Positions 26,641 to 36,000 of a stretch of DNA of 64,000 nucleotides are shown piece after piece. The stretch lies in the NCBI GenBank assembly GCA_039026595.1, contig JBCCMA010000001.1, forward strand, positions 52,648-116,647. Direction: 5' to 3'. The notes under the pieces are model-generated. The model was given only the letters and a program-made list of their open reading frames with translations, was not told where the DNA came from and searched no databases. Every line of letters starts with the position of its first letter. Within the stretch, counting starts at the first letter, position 1. A program made the position numbers and the translations under genes. This DNA is from JBCCMA01 sp039026595. Its GTDB lineage: Bacteria > Pseudomonadota > Gammaproteobacteria > Steroidobacterales > JBCCMA01.

Positions 26641-27972
26641 CTATTCGTACACGCGCGTCAATTCGGTGCCCGGATAATAGTGCGCGAGGATATCCTTGTA
26701 GGTGTATCCCCGCGTCGCCATAACGGCCGCGCCGATCTGACACAGCCCCGCGCCGTGGCCCCATCCCGCGCCGCGCAGAACAAAGGCATCCGGTTTTGCT
26801 TCCGCGCCCTCAATGTCCACTGTAAACGCTGAACTCTTGAGGTGAGAACGGCTCAGCACACGACGGATCTCCAGTTCCTTGCCCACGGTCGCGCTGTCTT
26901 TTTCGCCCACAATCGTGAGCGTCCACAGTCGACCGGACCGGCCGCGCGCACCGGGCTTCAAGGCGATGATGCGGCCGAGATCCCGGCCCAGACGGTCCGT
27001 CACCCGTGACCTCAATTCCACGTGGTCAATACGCTCCACCCAGCGGAAAAAATCCGGCGTGGTGCGTCGATCACGTTCCGGCAATATGGTGTCGAGCACG
27101 CTGTCATCTTCACACGCACAGAACGCCGAAGAGGGCTGATCGAGAAAACGGCGGAAAGCCGATTCTGAAGATACATCGCTCGGCTCGGTATGCCCGACGG
27201 GCGCATCGACCAACGGCACGAGATAGGGCACCGGTTCATCGCTCCACGCCACTCGCGCATCCTCGACGATACCGCCGCAGCATTTTCCGTAGCGCGTATC
27301 GCAAACCGCGTCCCCAAAGGTAAGGATCTCGCCAGCGGTGGCCGACACGGCATCGCGCACCGTCGATGACCCGATGCGCGTGGTGCCGTGGTAGCGCTGG
27401 CAGTGATCCTCGGCGCACACATCAAAGTCCGCATGAGCCGATGTGTCGTACCAGCGCAAGCCCTCCGCATTGCTTTGCCACGGTGCGGCTGATTTTCCCT
27501 GCAGACGCCGTTGCGCGAGAAGCCAGCTGCGAGCGATCACGCTGTGCGCGCGGATTAACGCAGGCGGACACGTCGCCGACATTTCCGAAGACACGACCGC
27601 AGCCAGATAGGTCTCCAAAGGCACGCGGTTAATGACGCGCAGGCCGGTCGCGTCCGGCTCGATCCGAACCGCGCCTTCGAAAGACAGGGTCTCGGCTTCC
27701 GACCAGTGAAACGCGGCGCCCACACGCGAGGACAACGAGAACGACTGGCCACTGCGCGCAGGCTGTCCCTCCAGCGCCGGCACGCGCAGTGTTGATGTGC
27801 CGCGACACGCCACCTGCTCGCCGTCCCGCTCGAACTGCCACTCTCCGGCAGACAGCGCCGCCCCCGTGTGATCCGTAAACCCGTCCGGCAGGGTCAGTGT
27901 GACGCTGGCTTGCTGCTCAAGAAGTGCCACGTTCAGAAGCGGCTCGCGGGTCGGTAGCGTCAAAGCCCCCAC
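26641..27972 (-). CDS. SpoIID/LytB-domain protein
   Basis: SpoIID/LytB domains act on peptidoglycan glycan strands or stimulate amidases. The 443-residue protein has the typical block YLAAVVSSEMSATCPPALIRAHSVIARSW (about residues 125-155), a Cys-rich region with CAEDHCQRYHG and YGKCCGGIVEDA, and the C-terminal motif GWGHGAGLCQIGA, also typical. No signal peptide is visible at the assigned start, so it may be cytoplasmic or mis-started. Its start overlaps the upstream DUF4922 gene by 13 bp. Last gene of a trio with that gene and a GT2 enzyme. Confidence 0.85.
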   Translation of the reverse strand: MGALTLPTREPLLNVALLEQQASVTLTLPDGFTDHTGAALSAGEWQFERDGEQVACRGTSTLRVPALEGQPARSGQSFSLSSRVGAAFHWSEAETLSFEGAVRIEPDATGLRVINRVPLETYLAAVVSSEMSATCPPALIRAHSVIARSWLLAQRRLQGKSAAPWQSNAEGLRWYDTSAHADFDVCAEDHCQRYHGTTRIGSSTVRDAVSATAGEILTFGDAVCDTRYGKCCGGIVEDARVAWSDEPVPYLVPLVDAPVGHTEPSDVSSESAFRRFLDQPSSAFCACEDDSVLDTILPERDRRTTPDFFRWVERIDHVELRSRVTDRLGRDLGRIIALKPGARGRSGRLWTLTIVGEKDSATVGKELEIRRVLSRSHLKSSAFTVDIEGAEAKPDAFVLRGAGWGHGAGLCQIGAAVMATRGYTYKDILAHYYPGTELTRVYE

Positions 27973-28880
27973 CCGCGCACATCTTGAGGTGACACGCAGA
28001 CCTCCGCATAAAGCGCCTCGATCTGAGGCAGCGTAACCCCTTCAAACTGCTCGCCGTCCCCGATGATCACAAGGCCACCCATTTCGAGCGCCGCCGGACT
28101 GATCGCAAGCGCATCCGGTTCGCCAAACGCCTCCGAACGGTGGCGGCGGCGCGGGAAGATCAGCGTATGGAAACCGTCCGGTCCCGCGGTACCAATGATA
28201 TTGACCATGGGTTCACGCCCGTGCCCGAGCGCGGTGAGTATGGCCTCCACGGCGATCGTCACCTCGGCGTCGGTATCCGCCCGCACCAGGAGGCCGCAGC
28301 GTGAACCGAACGTGACAACGGACACACCGGATCGCACGTCCGACGGCATTGTCGAGAACACCGGCAGCGCGTCGCGTCGCCCGGCCTGAAGATGAAAATG
28401 ATCCGGCGCCGAGGCGCCGCACGCCGACCCGTTGTAGAGCACAAACCACTCAGGCCCCAATGCCTGCGCGACAATATGCAGAGAATGAACCCGCCCGAGC
28501 AATAACTGTGGCACGTGTTGCCGGTCGGCCAGCGTCAGATGATCGGGCACGGCCGGGAACGGATTGGCCATCGCCACCAGATCACCAAATCCTACGCCGC
28601 GTTCTTCATCCGGCAGGTTGGCTTCGCACAGAAAACAGGGCCGCGCCTCAATGGACGCGGCGTCAGTCTTAGCGAAGGTCGACGCACGTCGACGCAGATT
28701 GGCCTGCAGCACAATGCCGTCCGCCTCCTCACCAAGACGACGCGCCGGCGACGATGCCAGCGCGCGTTCGCCCTCTACCAGCATGGGCCATGTGGCGCGC
28801 TGCTGAATCAGTAGCTCGTCGATGGCGTCGGACAGATACGCCGGCGCGCGCACTTCGGCGAGCAGACGGTCGGGATTCAA
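27960..28880 (-). CDS. DUF4922 protein, HIT/GalT-like
   Basis: A 306-residue protein that resembles DUF4922. Two features point to the galactose-1-phosphate uridylyltransferase (HIT) superfamily: a CxxC pair at C82/C85 (RPCFLCEANLP) and the signature H161-x-H163-x-Q165 (PDHFHLQAG), the catalytic HxHxQ of GalT-type enzymes. A nucleotidyl transfer or sugar-nucleotide phosphorylase activity is therefore plausible but unproven. It overlaps the GT2 gene by 4 bp and the SpoIID gene by 13 bp. Confidence 0.75.
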   Translation of the reverse strand: MNPDRLLAEVRAPAYLSDAIDELLIQQRATWPMLVEGERALASSPARRLGEEADGIVLQANLRRRASTFAKTDAASIEARPCFLCEANLPDEERGVGFGDLVAMANPFPAVPDHLTLADRQHVPQLLLGRVHSLHIVAQALGPEWFVLYNGSACGASAPDHFHLQAGRRDALPVFSTMPSDVRSGVSVVTFGSRCGLLVRADTDAEVTIAVEAILTALGHGREPMVNIIGTAGPDGFHTLIFPRRRHRSEAFGEPDALAISPAALEMGGLVIIGDGEQFEGVTLPQIEALYAEVCVSPQDVRGWGL

Positions 28881-30274
28881 TTTGCTGCCCGCCTCGCCAG
28901 AATCTCGAGCGTGCGGAGCCGGTCCTTATATCGGTCGTTGCGATTGGCCTGCTCGACGGAAAGATCGCTGTCGGTATTTCCCGACCACCGCCGACACCAG
29001 TACAGCGAATCGTAGATACGACCGGTGCGATATTGGCGCGAGAGCGTCAGCGCAAGCGCGTAGTCCTCGCCGAAGCTGACATTCGGAAAACCGATGCGCC
29101 GCAAGGTAGGCACATGAAACGCGCGTGGCGCTCCCAGGCCAGCGATGCGCAATGCGTTGTTATGGCCGTTCTCATCGGTCCATTCGCGGTGGTCGATCAG
29201 GCCCGGCGGCAACGGCTCAAGATCAAAATCGACCGTGGTGTAGGAGCCCACCAGAAAGGCCAGGTCATTTTGTTGCAGCTGATCGACGATGCGTTGAACC
29301 ACGTCGTCACCTGAGTACAGATCATCGCTATCGAGCTGTACGGCATAAAGCCCGCACTGCGCGTGGCGGATCGCGTGATCCCAGCAGCCCCCGATGCCAA
29401 GGTCATGTCGTGTTGGCACGACGTGTATGAGCCGGGCATCGTCCTTCGAAAGCTGTGTGAGAGCGTCGGTCGTGCCGTCTGTGGAGTGGTTGTCCACGAC
29501 GATGACGTTCATATCGAATGTGGTGGTCTGACCCAGCGCGCTCTTGGCGGCGTCGATCACTGTGTTGACGCGATCACGCACCGGAATGATCACGCTCGCC
29601 CTGACCGGGAAGTCGTGCTCGATCGGCGCAGGCCCGGCGTCCGGCGGTGGCGCCCACGCATCGATCGCCCGCAGATGGCCCGTACACACCTCTTCAAACC
29701 GGCGCTGCAGGGTTTGCGCCTCAGCACGCAGGTAATCGAACACTTTGACACCCGTGCGAACGTGGTCCTGAGCAGATCGCGTGTAGCACGGCTCAGGCAA
29801 ATGGACGATCTGCCCGCACCTGGAAAGATGCAGTCGAAGCGCGTACCACGCCACCGCGGGCAATGGGTCGCGCAGCGCCTCGTCGTCTGCCGTTAGAGCC
29901 GCCTCAAGGTTAATGATCGCGAGTGCACCGAAATTGAAGTTGTCGCGCACGCTGCCAAGTTGGTAACCGATCAACGGCCGCAATCGGCGCGCGCCCTGCT
30001 CGTCCATCTCGTGGTAGTCGCTGTAGACCAGCGTCGCACCGGTGGAATCGAGCGCACCGGACAACCGATCCAGAGCGATTTCGCTGAGCCGCGCCGCGTC
30101 ATCGACCACCACGAACACCGATTGCACGCTCTGACGTTGCAGTGCGCAAAGGGCCTCGTGAAGCGACAGACCATCGGGTGCGCTGACCTCAAGCGGCGCA
30201 CGGCTGCCCAGCGTGTCGGCGCACGCGCGCCCGGTTTCATCGGTTGTGGCAAGAACAAGCCAGCCTGTTGTCAT
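28877..30274 (-). CDS. Family 2 glycosyltransferase
   Basis: A 465-residue protein with a GT-A glycosyltransferase domain starting near residue 215: VRASVIIPVRDRVNTVIDAA, then VIVVDNHSTDGTTD and the metal-binding acidic motif QLDSDDLYSGDD. The first 200 residues form a second, less conserved GT-like region (LVYSDYHEMDEQG). It is the first gene of the trio with DUF4922 and SpoIID proteins. The substrate is unknown. No membrane segment is obvious. Confidence 0.85.
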   Translation of the reverse strand: MTTGWLVLATTDETGRACADTLGSRAPLEVSAPDGLSLHEALCALQRQSVQSVFVVVDDAARLSEIALDRLSGALDSTGATLVYSDYHEMDEQGARRLRPLIGYQLGSVRDNFNFGALAIINLEAALTADDEALRDPLPAVAWYALRLHLSRCGQIVHLPEPCYTRSAQDHVRTGVKVFDYLRAEAQTLQRRFEEVCTGHLRAIDAWAPPPDAGPAPIEHDFPVRASVIIPVRDRVNTVIDAAKSALGQTTTFDMNVIVVDNHSTDGTTDALTQLSKDDARLIHVVPTRHDLGIGGCWDHAIRHAQCGLYAVQLDSDDLYSGDDVVQRIVDQLQQNDLAFLVGSYTTVDFDLEPLPPGLIDHREWTDENGHNNALRIAGLGAPRAFHVPTLRRIGFPNVSFGEDYALALTLSRQYRTGRIYDSLYWCRRWSGNTDSDLSVEQANRNDRYKDRLRTLEILARRAAN

Positions 30275-30277
30275 GAT

Positions 30278-30829
30278 TTAAAGAGCCTTGCGCATGTGAA
30301 TGATGACGCTGTCGCTGCCGTTAGCTGCCGTCGTGGCGTGGCGCTCAAGTTCGCGGTATCCGCACGACAGGTAAAACGCCTCGCCCGGAATCGTGGCGCC
30401 CAGATCGATGGTCGAAAAGCCGGCGTTCCGTGCGGCCTTCTCGCCCAACTCGATCAATAACCGTCCGATCCCCCGGCGCGTCCAGTCCGGGTGCGTATAC
30501 ATGGCGCGGATGCGGGCGGGCTCGGTGCTCGGGTCGCTGAAGCTGTCGTCGCGGCCGACGGTGTGATTGCCGCCGTACAACGTTCTGCGCTTTCCCCAGC
30601 CACCACAGCCGACCATCACAGGGCCGTCAGGGGTGGCCGCTTCAATAATGAAATAGGTGCCGTCGTCGATCAGCGTTTGGTCGACGCCCATCGTTTCGCG
30701 GGCAGCCACGATCTCGGCGGGCGTGAGGAACGCACTCATGTTGCCGTCGATAGACGCCGACATGAGCGCCATGATGGCAGGGATATCCGATTGCCCGGCG
30801 ATCCGGTGCGTAAATTCGGGAGCAGACAT
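30278..30829 (-). CDS. GNAT-family N-acetyltransferase
   Basis: A 183-residue acetyltransferase with the acetyl-CoA binding stretch YTHPDWTRRGIGRLLIELGEKAA, which includes the R/Q-x-x-G-x-G/A pattern (RRGIGR), followed by FYLSCGYRELERHA. The ATG at 30829 gives MSAPEFTHRIAGQSDIPAIMALM, a normal GNAT start; the frame is open to 31150 but the added part is antisense to the TonB receptor gene. Substrate unknown. It lies 3 bp before the glycosyltransferase start, possibly as one transcript. Confidence 0.85.
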   Translation of the reverse strand: MSAPEFTHRIAGQSDIPAIMALMSASIDGNMSAFLTPAEIVAARETMGVDQTLIDDGTYFIIEAATPDGPVMVGCGGWGKRRTLYGGNHTVGRDDSFSDPSTEPARIRAMYTHPDWTRRGIGRLLIELGEKAARNAGFSTIDLGATIPGEAFYLSCGYRELERHATTAANGSDSVIIHMRKAL

Positions 30830-30932
30830 AGCGCCACCATGATACCGACAAACCGATACACGCTGATACCGACCAGCGATCCGGGCCGGTACGTGGCGCG
30901 GCATGCTGCGCGCGACCCTTGAGGATACCCCC

Positions 30933-33329
30933 ATGCACCACCATCGCTTTCGTTCTTTCGCGTCACGCTTTACCGGCCGCTTTTTACTGACGTTCTCGCT
31001 CACTGTTGGCGCCGCTACCGCTTTCGGCCAGGCCGACACCGGCGGTCTGACCATCGATGTGGTCGACGCGCGCAGCGGGCGCGCTATTGCCGCGCCCGTC
31101 GTGACCCTGACGGCGCGGGACGGACGCACGACTCCGGCACAGGGCAACACCGTCAGATCGTTGTCGCCGGGCTTGTACGCGGTAACGGTATCGGCGGATG
31201 GTTACCAGACCGTCGAAGAACCCAGCCTGCGAATCATCGCTCGCAAGGTGCAGAGGCTCGCGGTGGAACTCACGCCACTGGCGCGCAACGTGGAGGAAGT
31301 GCTGGTCACCGGTCGGGCGGTGGTCGCCGACCCCTTCGGTAGTGCCAGCGCCACGTATCTGAATCGAGAGGAGTTGCGCAGTGCGGTAGGGGCGGGCAGC
31401 GATGTGATGCGCGCATTGGATGGTCTGCCTGGTCTGACCGCCACCGGCGATTTCGCCAATTTCTCCGTGCGCGGTCGCGGGCCACGGGACAATCTGATTT
31501 TTGTCGACGGTTTTCCGCTGGACAAGGTGGTGCACTTCGACGCGACGCTGGGCGAAGAAGAAGACGTTGGCGGCGGTGGTCGCTTTTCGATCTTCGCACC
31601 GAACTCGATTGCCGGCGCGGAGTTTTCGCCCGGAGGGTGGAGCGCCGCGTTCGGCGGGCGCAGCGGGTCACTCTTACAACTCGACGTCGCCGGCGGCAGC
31701 CCGTCCCCCAGCTTCACGGCGCGAGTGGACATCGCGGGCATCGAACTGACCTATGACGGACCAAGCGGGTTCGACGACAACACCACGGTTTACGCCACAG
31801 CCCGTCGCTTCAATTTCGAAAACGTGTTCGATCTTGTGGGTGAGAACGACATTGGCACGCCACGCCTGACCGACATTATTCTGAAAACACGCACCGAGCT
31901 TGGCGATCGTGACACCATTGAATCCCTGCTGGTGCTGGCGCCCGAGGACGTGGAGCGCGACGTCGAAAACGTGCTGGCCGCGGAGGACGCCATCGACACG
32001 GGCATTGGCGGCGCCGAGCAGGATCTCGGGTTGTTTGGCGTGACCTGGCGGCGACTGGTGGGGGACAGCGCCGAATGGACCAACCGTGTGTACGCCCGAC
32101 AGAGCGACAAGGACAGCCGGCAGGGCGAGGCGATTCCGGACGCCGTACCAGCAGGCAGTCCCCCGAGCGCCATCCCCGTACGCGAGAACCTCATTCGGGT
32201 CAGTGAGAACGAACGGGAAATCGGCTGGCGCAGCGACTATCGACAGCCGAATCGCCTTGGTGAGTTCAACGGTGGGTTCCGGGTGGTGCAAGTGGACGCC
32301 GATTTCGAGACCACATTGCGCGAGCCTTGGACCCGCTTTGTGTACAACACCGACGACCCCCGCCCGCCGGGCCAGGACTTCATCGTGCTGCAACCGGCTG
32401 ATGTGAACGCCCGTTTTGACGACTCCGCCACATCGTGGGCACTGTTCGGTGAACAGTTGTTTGAACAGGACCGCTTCAATATCCGGGCGGGACTGCGTGT
32501 CGATGGCGACGGCTTCTCTGATGAAACGCTGGTCTCACCGCGACTGGCCGTCAACCTTCTGCCGTCAGAGGACTGGCGCGTGTCGCTTACGACCGGGCTG
32601 TTTTACCAGTCACCGCGCTTTTTGCAACGCGGCGCCAGCAACGACAACGCGAACATCGAGTCGGAGCAAACCCTGCACGCCGCCGTTGCGGTCACCCGTC
32701 GCTTTGGTTCGGACTGGTCGCTGCTGGTAGAACCGTACTACCAGCGCCTCGACAACCTGCTGGTCGACGCCGGCCGTACGGACAGCCGTCTGAGCAACGA
32801 CGGCGACGGCCGCGCATACGGCGTGGACATGGTGTTGTCGAGATCGTTCTCGAATGGCTGGTTTGGCAACGCCACCTACTCGTATAACGACACGCAACTG
32901 AATGACAACGACGGCATGGGTGATTACACGGCTGATTTCAGCCGCGCCCACTTTTTCTCAGTCGGGGGGTCGTGGGAGATCAGCCAGCGCTGGCAGCTGG
33001 GCGCGCGCTGGAAGTTCGCCACCGGACGGCCCACAGACGACTTCATCATCAACAACGATGTGCTGGGACCCGGTCAGCTTGTACGCGCGTCCAAGGAGCT
33101 GACCCGTCGAAATGCGCTGGAGCTCGGCAACTACCACTCGCTCAATGTTCGGGTGGACTATCGTCGTTCGCTCGGGCCCGTGAACTTCATCGGGTTTATT
33201 GACGTGATCAATGTGTACGGCGGCCCGGGCGCTCAGCCGGCCGAGTTCAGTGCCATCGACGGACGCAACGTTGAAGAGGACGACGGCGCGTTTCCGATCA
33301 TCGGCATTATTTTTGAGCGAACCTGGTAG
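30933..33329 (+). CDS. TonB-dependent outer-membrane receptor with N-terminal carboxypeptidase-regulatory-like domain
   Basis: 798 residues from the ATG at 30933 (GAGG upstream at about 30922). A signal peptide ends near ATAFGQA. A carboxypeptidase-regulatory-like beta domain follows (LTIDVVDARSGRAIAAPVVTL), then the plug with FSVRGRGPRDNLIFVDGFPLD, and a beta barrel that ends with an aromatic residue (FERTW). Such receptors import large substrates with energy from TonB-ExbBD. The ligand is not evident. No cognate SusD gene is present. Confidence 0.9.
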   Translation: MHHHRFRSFASRFTGRFLLTFSLTVGAATAFGQADTGGLTIDVVDARSGRAIAAPVVTLTARDGRTTPAQGNTVRSLSPGLYAVTVSADGYQTVEEPSLRIIARKVQRLAVELTPLARNVEEVLVTGRAVVADPFGSASATYLNREELRSAVGAGSDVMRALDGLPGLTATGDFANFSVRGRGPRDNLIFVDGFPLDKVVHFDATLGEEEDVGGGGRFSIFAPNSIAGAEFSPGGWSAAFGGRSGSLLQLDVAGGSPSPSFTARVDIAGIELTYDGPSGFDDNTTVYATARRFNFENVFDLVGENDIGTPRLTDIILKTRTELGDRDTIESLLVLAPEDVERDVENVLAAEDAIDTGIGGAEQDLGLFGVTWRRLVGDSAEWTNRVYARQSDKDSRQGEAIPDAVPAGSPPSAIPVRENLIRVSENEREIGWRSDYRQPNRLGEFNGGFRVVQVDADFETTLREPWTRFVYNTDDPRPPGQDFIVLQPADVNARFDDSATSWALFGEQLFEQDRFNIRAGLRVDGDGFSDETLVSPRLAVNLLPSEDWRVSLTTGLFYQSPRFLQRGASNDNANIESEQTLHAAVAVTRRFGSDWSLLVEPYYQRLDNLLVDAGRTDSRLSNDGDGRAYGVDMVLSRSFSNGWFGNATYSYNDTQLNDNDGMGDYTADFSRAHFFSVGGSWEISQRWQLGARWKFATGRPTDDFIINNDVLGPGQLVRASKELTRRNALELGNYHSLNVRVDYRRSLGPVNFIGFIDVINVYGGPGAQPAEFSAIDGRNVEEDDGAFPIIGIIFERTW

Positions 33330-33341
33330 CGCGACGCGCGA

Positions 33342-35306
33342 TCACAGGCGCGCGTAGCGGTCTAGGAACGCCAGCACACGGCGATGCAGATCTCGTCGGT
33401 CTTCCAGATCACCGAGGTTGTGACCGGTCTCTGGGTAAATCTGCCATTCGTAGTCCTTGCCCAATTGATCAAGCCGTACTTTAAGTCGGTAGGCGTGCTC
33501 AATATCAACGACTTCATCCTTTCCGCCATGAACAATCATGAGCGGTACGCGTAGCTGATCGAGCAACATGTCAGGCGACTGTTCCGCCAATGACGCCGCG
33601 TCCGTCCACGGATCTCCGATGTAGTCCTCACCCCACTCGCGGGCGCGCTCCGGCCAGTCGGATTGCGCAACGAATAAACCCAGATCGCTGACGCCCATCA
33701 GCGTCACCGCGGCACGATAGGTCTCCGGGTGGCGAATACCGAGCATGGACGCGGCATAGCCTCCATAGCTGAAGCCTGCCACCACAATACGATCCGCGTT
33801 TATATCGGGTCTGGCGGCCACAGCCGCAACGGCCGCGTTAATGTCGCGCAACATGCCCGCCCCGTATTCGCGCTTGCCTGCGTCACGGTACGTGTCGCCA
33901 AAGCCGCCGGAGCCGCGGAAGTTGACGCGCAACACGGCGTAGCCGTTGGCCGCGAAAAACTGGACCGTCGGCTCGAATCCAGCGTCGTCGTACACATCCA
34001 CCGGGCCGCCGTGCGGTATCACCACAAGTGGCCACGGCTGCGGATGCTCGCGGCCCGGCAGGGTGAGCAGGTAAGGGACAGTGAGTCCGTCCACGTCCAC
34101 CGTGGCCGTCTCCAGCCGGCTGGTTAGCCGCGCATTGAGATTGGGGTGCTCGCTGCCCACAAGGCGCGACTGCCGGTTATGCACCACTTCAAAGCGCCCT
34201 GGCGCGTTGTGGTCCTCCAGATAGAACAGCTCGTGCTGACCGTCCGGCGACCGGTCGATACGGATTCGTTGCTGTGTACCATCACGATCCGCCTCGTCCT
34301 GATAGCGCACGCCCTGCTCGTCGATGTAGACGGTGGTGACCTGTCCATCGCGAAGCTCCTGGACACCGATCGCGTCACTGGCTCCGGGCGCCAGGGTCAC
34401 GCCGAAAATCGGGTACTCACCCGCGCGATAGATCTCGTCGACCTCTTCCGTGCGGTAATTGACACGAAAAATCGTGCGCCGCTCCTCGTCGCTCAGATCC
34501 ACTGCAAAATACGTGTCCTCCGTGCGGGTGCGCGCGAGCGGGAAAAACACCGGATCGTCAGCCGACTCGTCCATCGTGTCTGCAGACCATTCATACAATT
34601 TGTCCGTTTTGCCGTCGTCACGGAACACCGACAACAGCGCGCCGGACTCTCCTAAATGCAGAACACTGTGAGGCTGACCGCCCTCCCCCTCGAACCAGTG
34701 CAGCGCGAAACCGTCCACGGACGCCACCGCGTTGCTTGCAACAAACTGACCGCCGTCAATGCGGGTCAGCTTGGTACGCGGGAGCGCGTCGTCGTTGAGC
34801 TTGGACGCGCGCACGCGGTAGACCCGCGACACGCGCCCGCTGCGGGCGTAGAGAAACTCATCTGGTGATTCCGGGAGCGCGCCCACCATGCGCCCGCTGG
34901 TGCGGACGCTCGCCACACGGGTGGATGCCTCATTGGTGCCCTCTGTCAGCATGACCAGACGGCGCGTGCCCTTGGTATCGAGGAGATTCTCGACCCCCGC
35001 GCGTAACTCGACCAGCGTGACCGCGACCGTCTCATTGTCGATCCACACCAGCGACAAAGGCGACGCCTCGCTCGCACCTAACGTGATCTGATCGGCGAGG
35101 CGGCGTCGCGCACCGGTCGCCGTATCGATCACATCGATCGCCGGTTCGTTCTCCACATCTGCGATGACCGCGACCTGTCGACCGTCGGGGCTCAAGACGG
35201 CCGCACTGACATCCGGATGCGTAAAAAACTCGTCCGCCGTGAACGCATTCGCGCCAACAGACGCCGTCCACAGGGCGACCAAAGCCAGTGTACGGATCAA
35301 CGCCAA
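33342..35306 (-). CDS. Exported S9-family prolyl oligopeptidase-like peptidase
   Basis: 654 residues with a short signal peptide (MALIRTLALVALWTASVGANA). The N-terminal half is a beta-propeller-like region, and the C-terminal half is an alpha/beta hydrolase with nucleophile S513 in GFSYGGYAAS, then GGKDEVVD and TGHNLG supplying the acid and histidine. It likely cleaves peptides in the periplasm. It overlaps the upstream 208-residue protein gene by 10 bp, so they probably form a unit. Confidence 0.9.
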   Translation of the reverse strand: MALIRTLALVALWTASVGANAFTADEFFTHPDVSAAVLSPDGRQVAVIADVENEPAIDVIDTATGARRRLADQITLGASEASPLSLVWIDNETVAVTLVELRAGVENLLDTKGTRRLVMLTEGTNEASTRVASVRTSGRMVGALPESPDEFLYARSGRVSRVYRVRASKLNDDALPRTKLTRIDGGQFVASNAVASVDGFALHWFEGEGGQPHSVLHLGESGALLSVFRDDGKTDKLYEWSADTMDESADDPVFFPLARTRTEDTYFAVDLSDEERRTIFRVNYRTEEVDEIYRAGEYPIFGVTLAPGASDAIGVQELRDGQVTTVYIDEQGVRYQDEADRDGTQQRIRIDRSPDGQHELFYLEDHNAPGRFEVVHNRQSRLVGSEHPNLNARLTSRLETATVDVDGLTVPYLLTLPGREHPQPWPLVVIPHGGPVDVYDDAGFEPTVQFFAANGYAVLRVNFRGSGGFGDTYRDAGKREYGAGMLRDINAAVAAVAARPDINADRIVVAGFSYGGYAASMLGIRHPETYRAAVTLMGVSDLGLFVAQSDWPERAREWGEDYIGDPWTDAASLAEQSPDMLLDQLRVPLMIVHGGKDEVVDIEHAYRLKVRLDQLGKDYEWQIYPETGHNLGDLEDRRDLHRRVLAFLDRYARL

Positions 35307-35923
35307 TTCTCCAGCAATGTGTCGACGTAGGGATCAGGAATTGCGCGCCCGTAAATCAGGTTCGCATCACCAAACCAGTCATCCCTGTGTGCCTGCAGTG
35401 TCTCAAACTGAAAGGCGATACGAGATTCAAGGGTTACTTCAACAAAATCCGTGCGGCGCTCCTTGGCGATGAACAAGCGTCCGGCATAGGCCGTCTTGCC
35501 CGGCACAACACAGAATCGCCAGAGCGGATCATCCGACGTATCGAGTCGATACGGTAGTTCAAAAAACGGCGCATCGACTTCGGTGATCTGGTACCAGCCT
35601 TCTCGAAGCCGCAAAACCACCCATTCCGTCGGCGCCTGATCCAGACGCACGACGCTGGATCGCTTACGCGACACGGGTTCATCATGCGGGGGCGGCGTCG
35701 ATTTCCGATGGGACAGCCGTGCCACGTTCATACTGGGCGCGGTGCCATCGATCACAAGTTCAAACAAGGCAAGGCCCTCATCGCCGTCAAGTTCAATGGC
35801 CTGACCGGGTGAGAAGATCGCCACCTCGGAATCGTCCGCCCACGCGGCAATCGGCATCAACCACAGGAACGTCATCAGCACGCAAGCCGCGCCTTTAATC
35901 TGGCGACGTTCAAGTCCGGTCAT
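35297..35923 (-). CDS. Exported protein of unknown function (208 aa)
   Basis: No family recognised. There is a signal peptide (about residues 10-29, cut after WLMPIAAWA), no further membrane segment, and a mostly beta-rich mature part with FSPGQAIELDGDEGLALFEL and VVLRLREGWYQITEVDAPFF. It overlaps the S9 peptidase gene by 10 bp, suggesting co-expression. It may be a periplasmic accessory of the peptidase, by position only. Confidence 0.7.
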   Translation of the reverse strand: MTGLERRQIKGAACVLMTFLWLMPIAAWADDSEVAIFSPGQAIELDGDEGLALFELVIDGTAPSMNVARLSHRKSTPPPHDEPVSRKRSSVVRLDQAPTEWVVLRLREGWYQITEVDAPFFELPYRLDTSDDPLWRFCVVPGKTAYAGRLFIAKERRTDFVEVTLESRIAFQFETLQAHRDDWFGDANLIYGRAIPDPYVDTLLENWR

Positions 35924-36000
35924 TCAGCTGCTCTCCACGGGGCGGGTTGATGCGCATTAGTATAGAGTGCCAGCAGGAACCAGCAACGGGATAGTGCAAC

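Noticed and set aside
30841..30873. Direct repeat GATACCGAC
   Set aside because: Only two copies of nine bases, 24 bp apart, without further support as a regulatory site.
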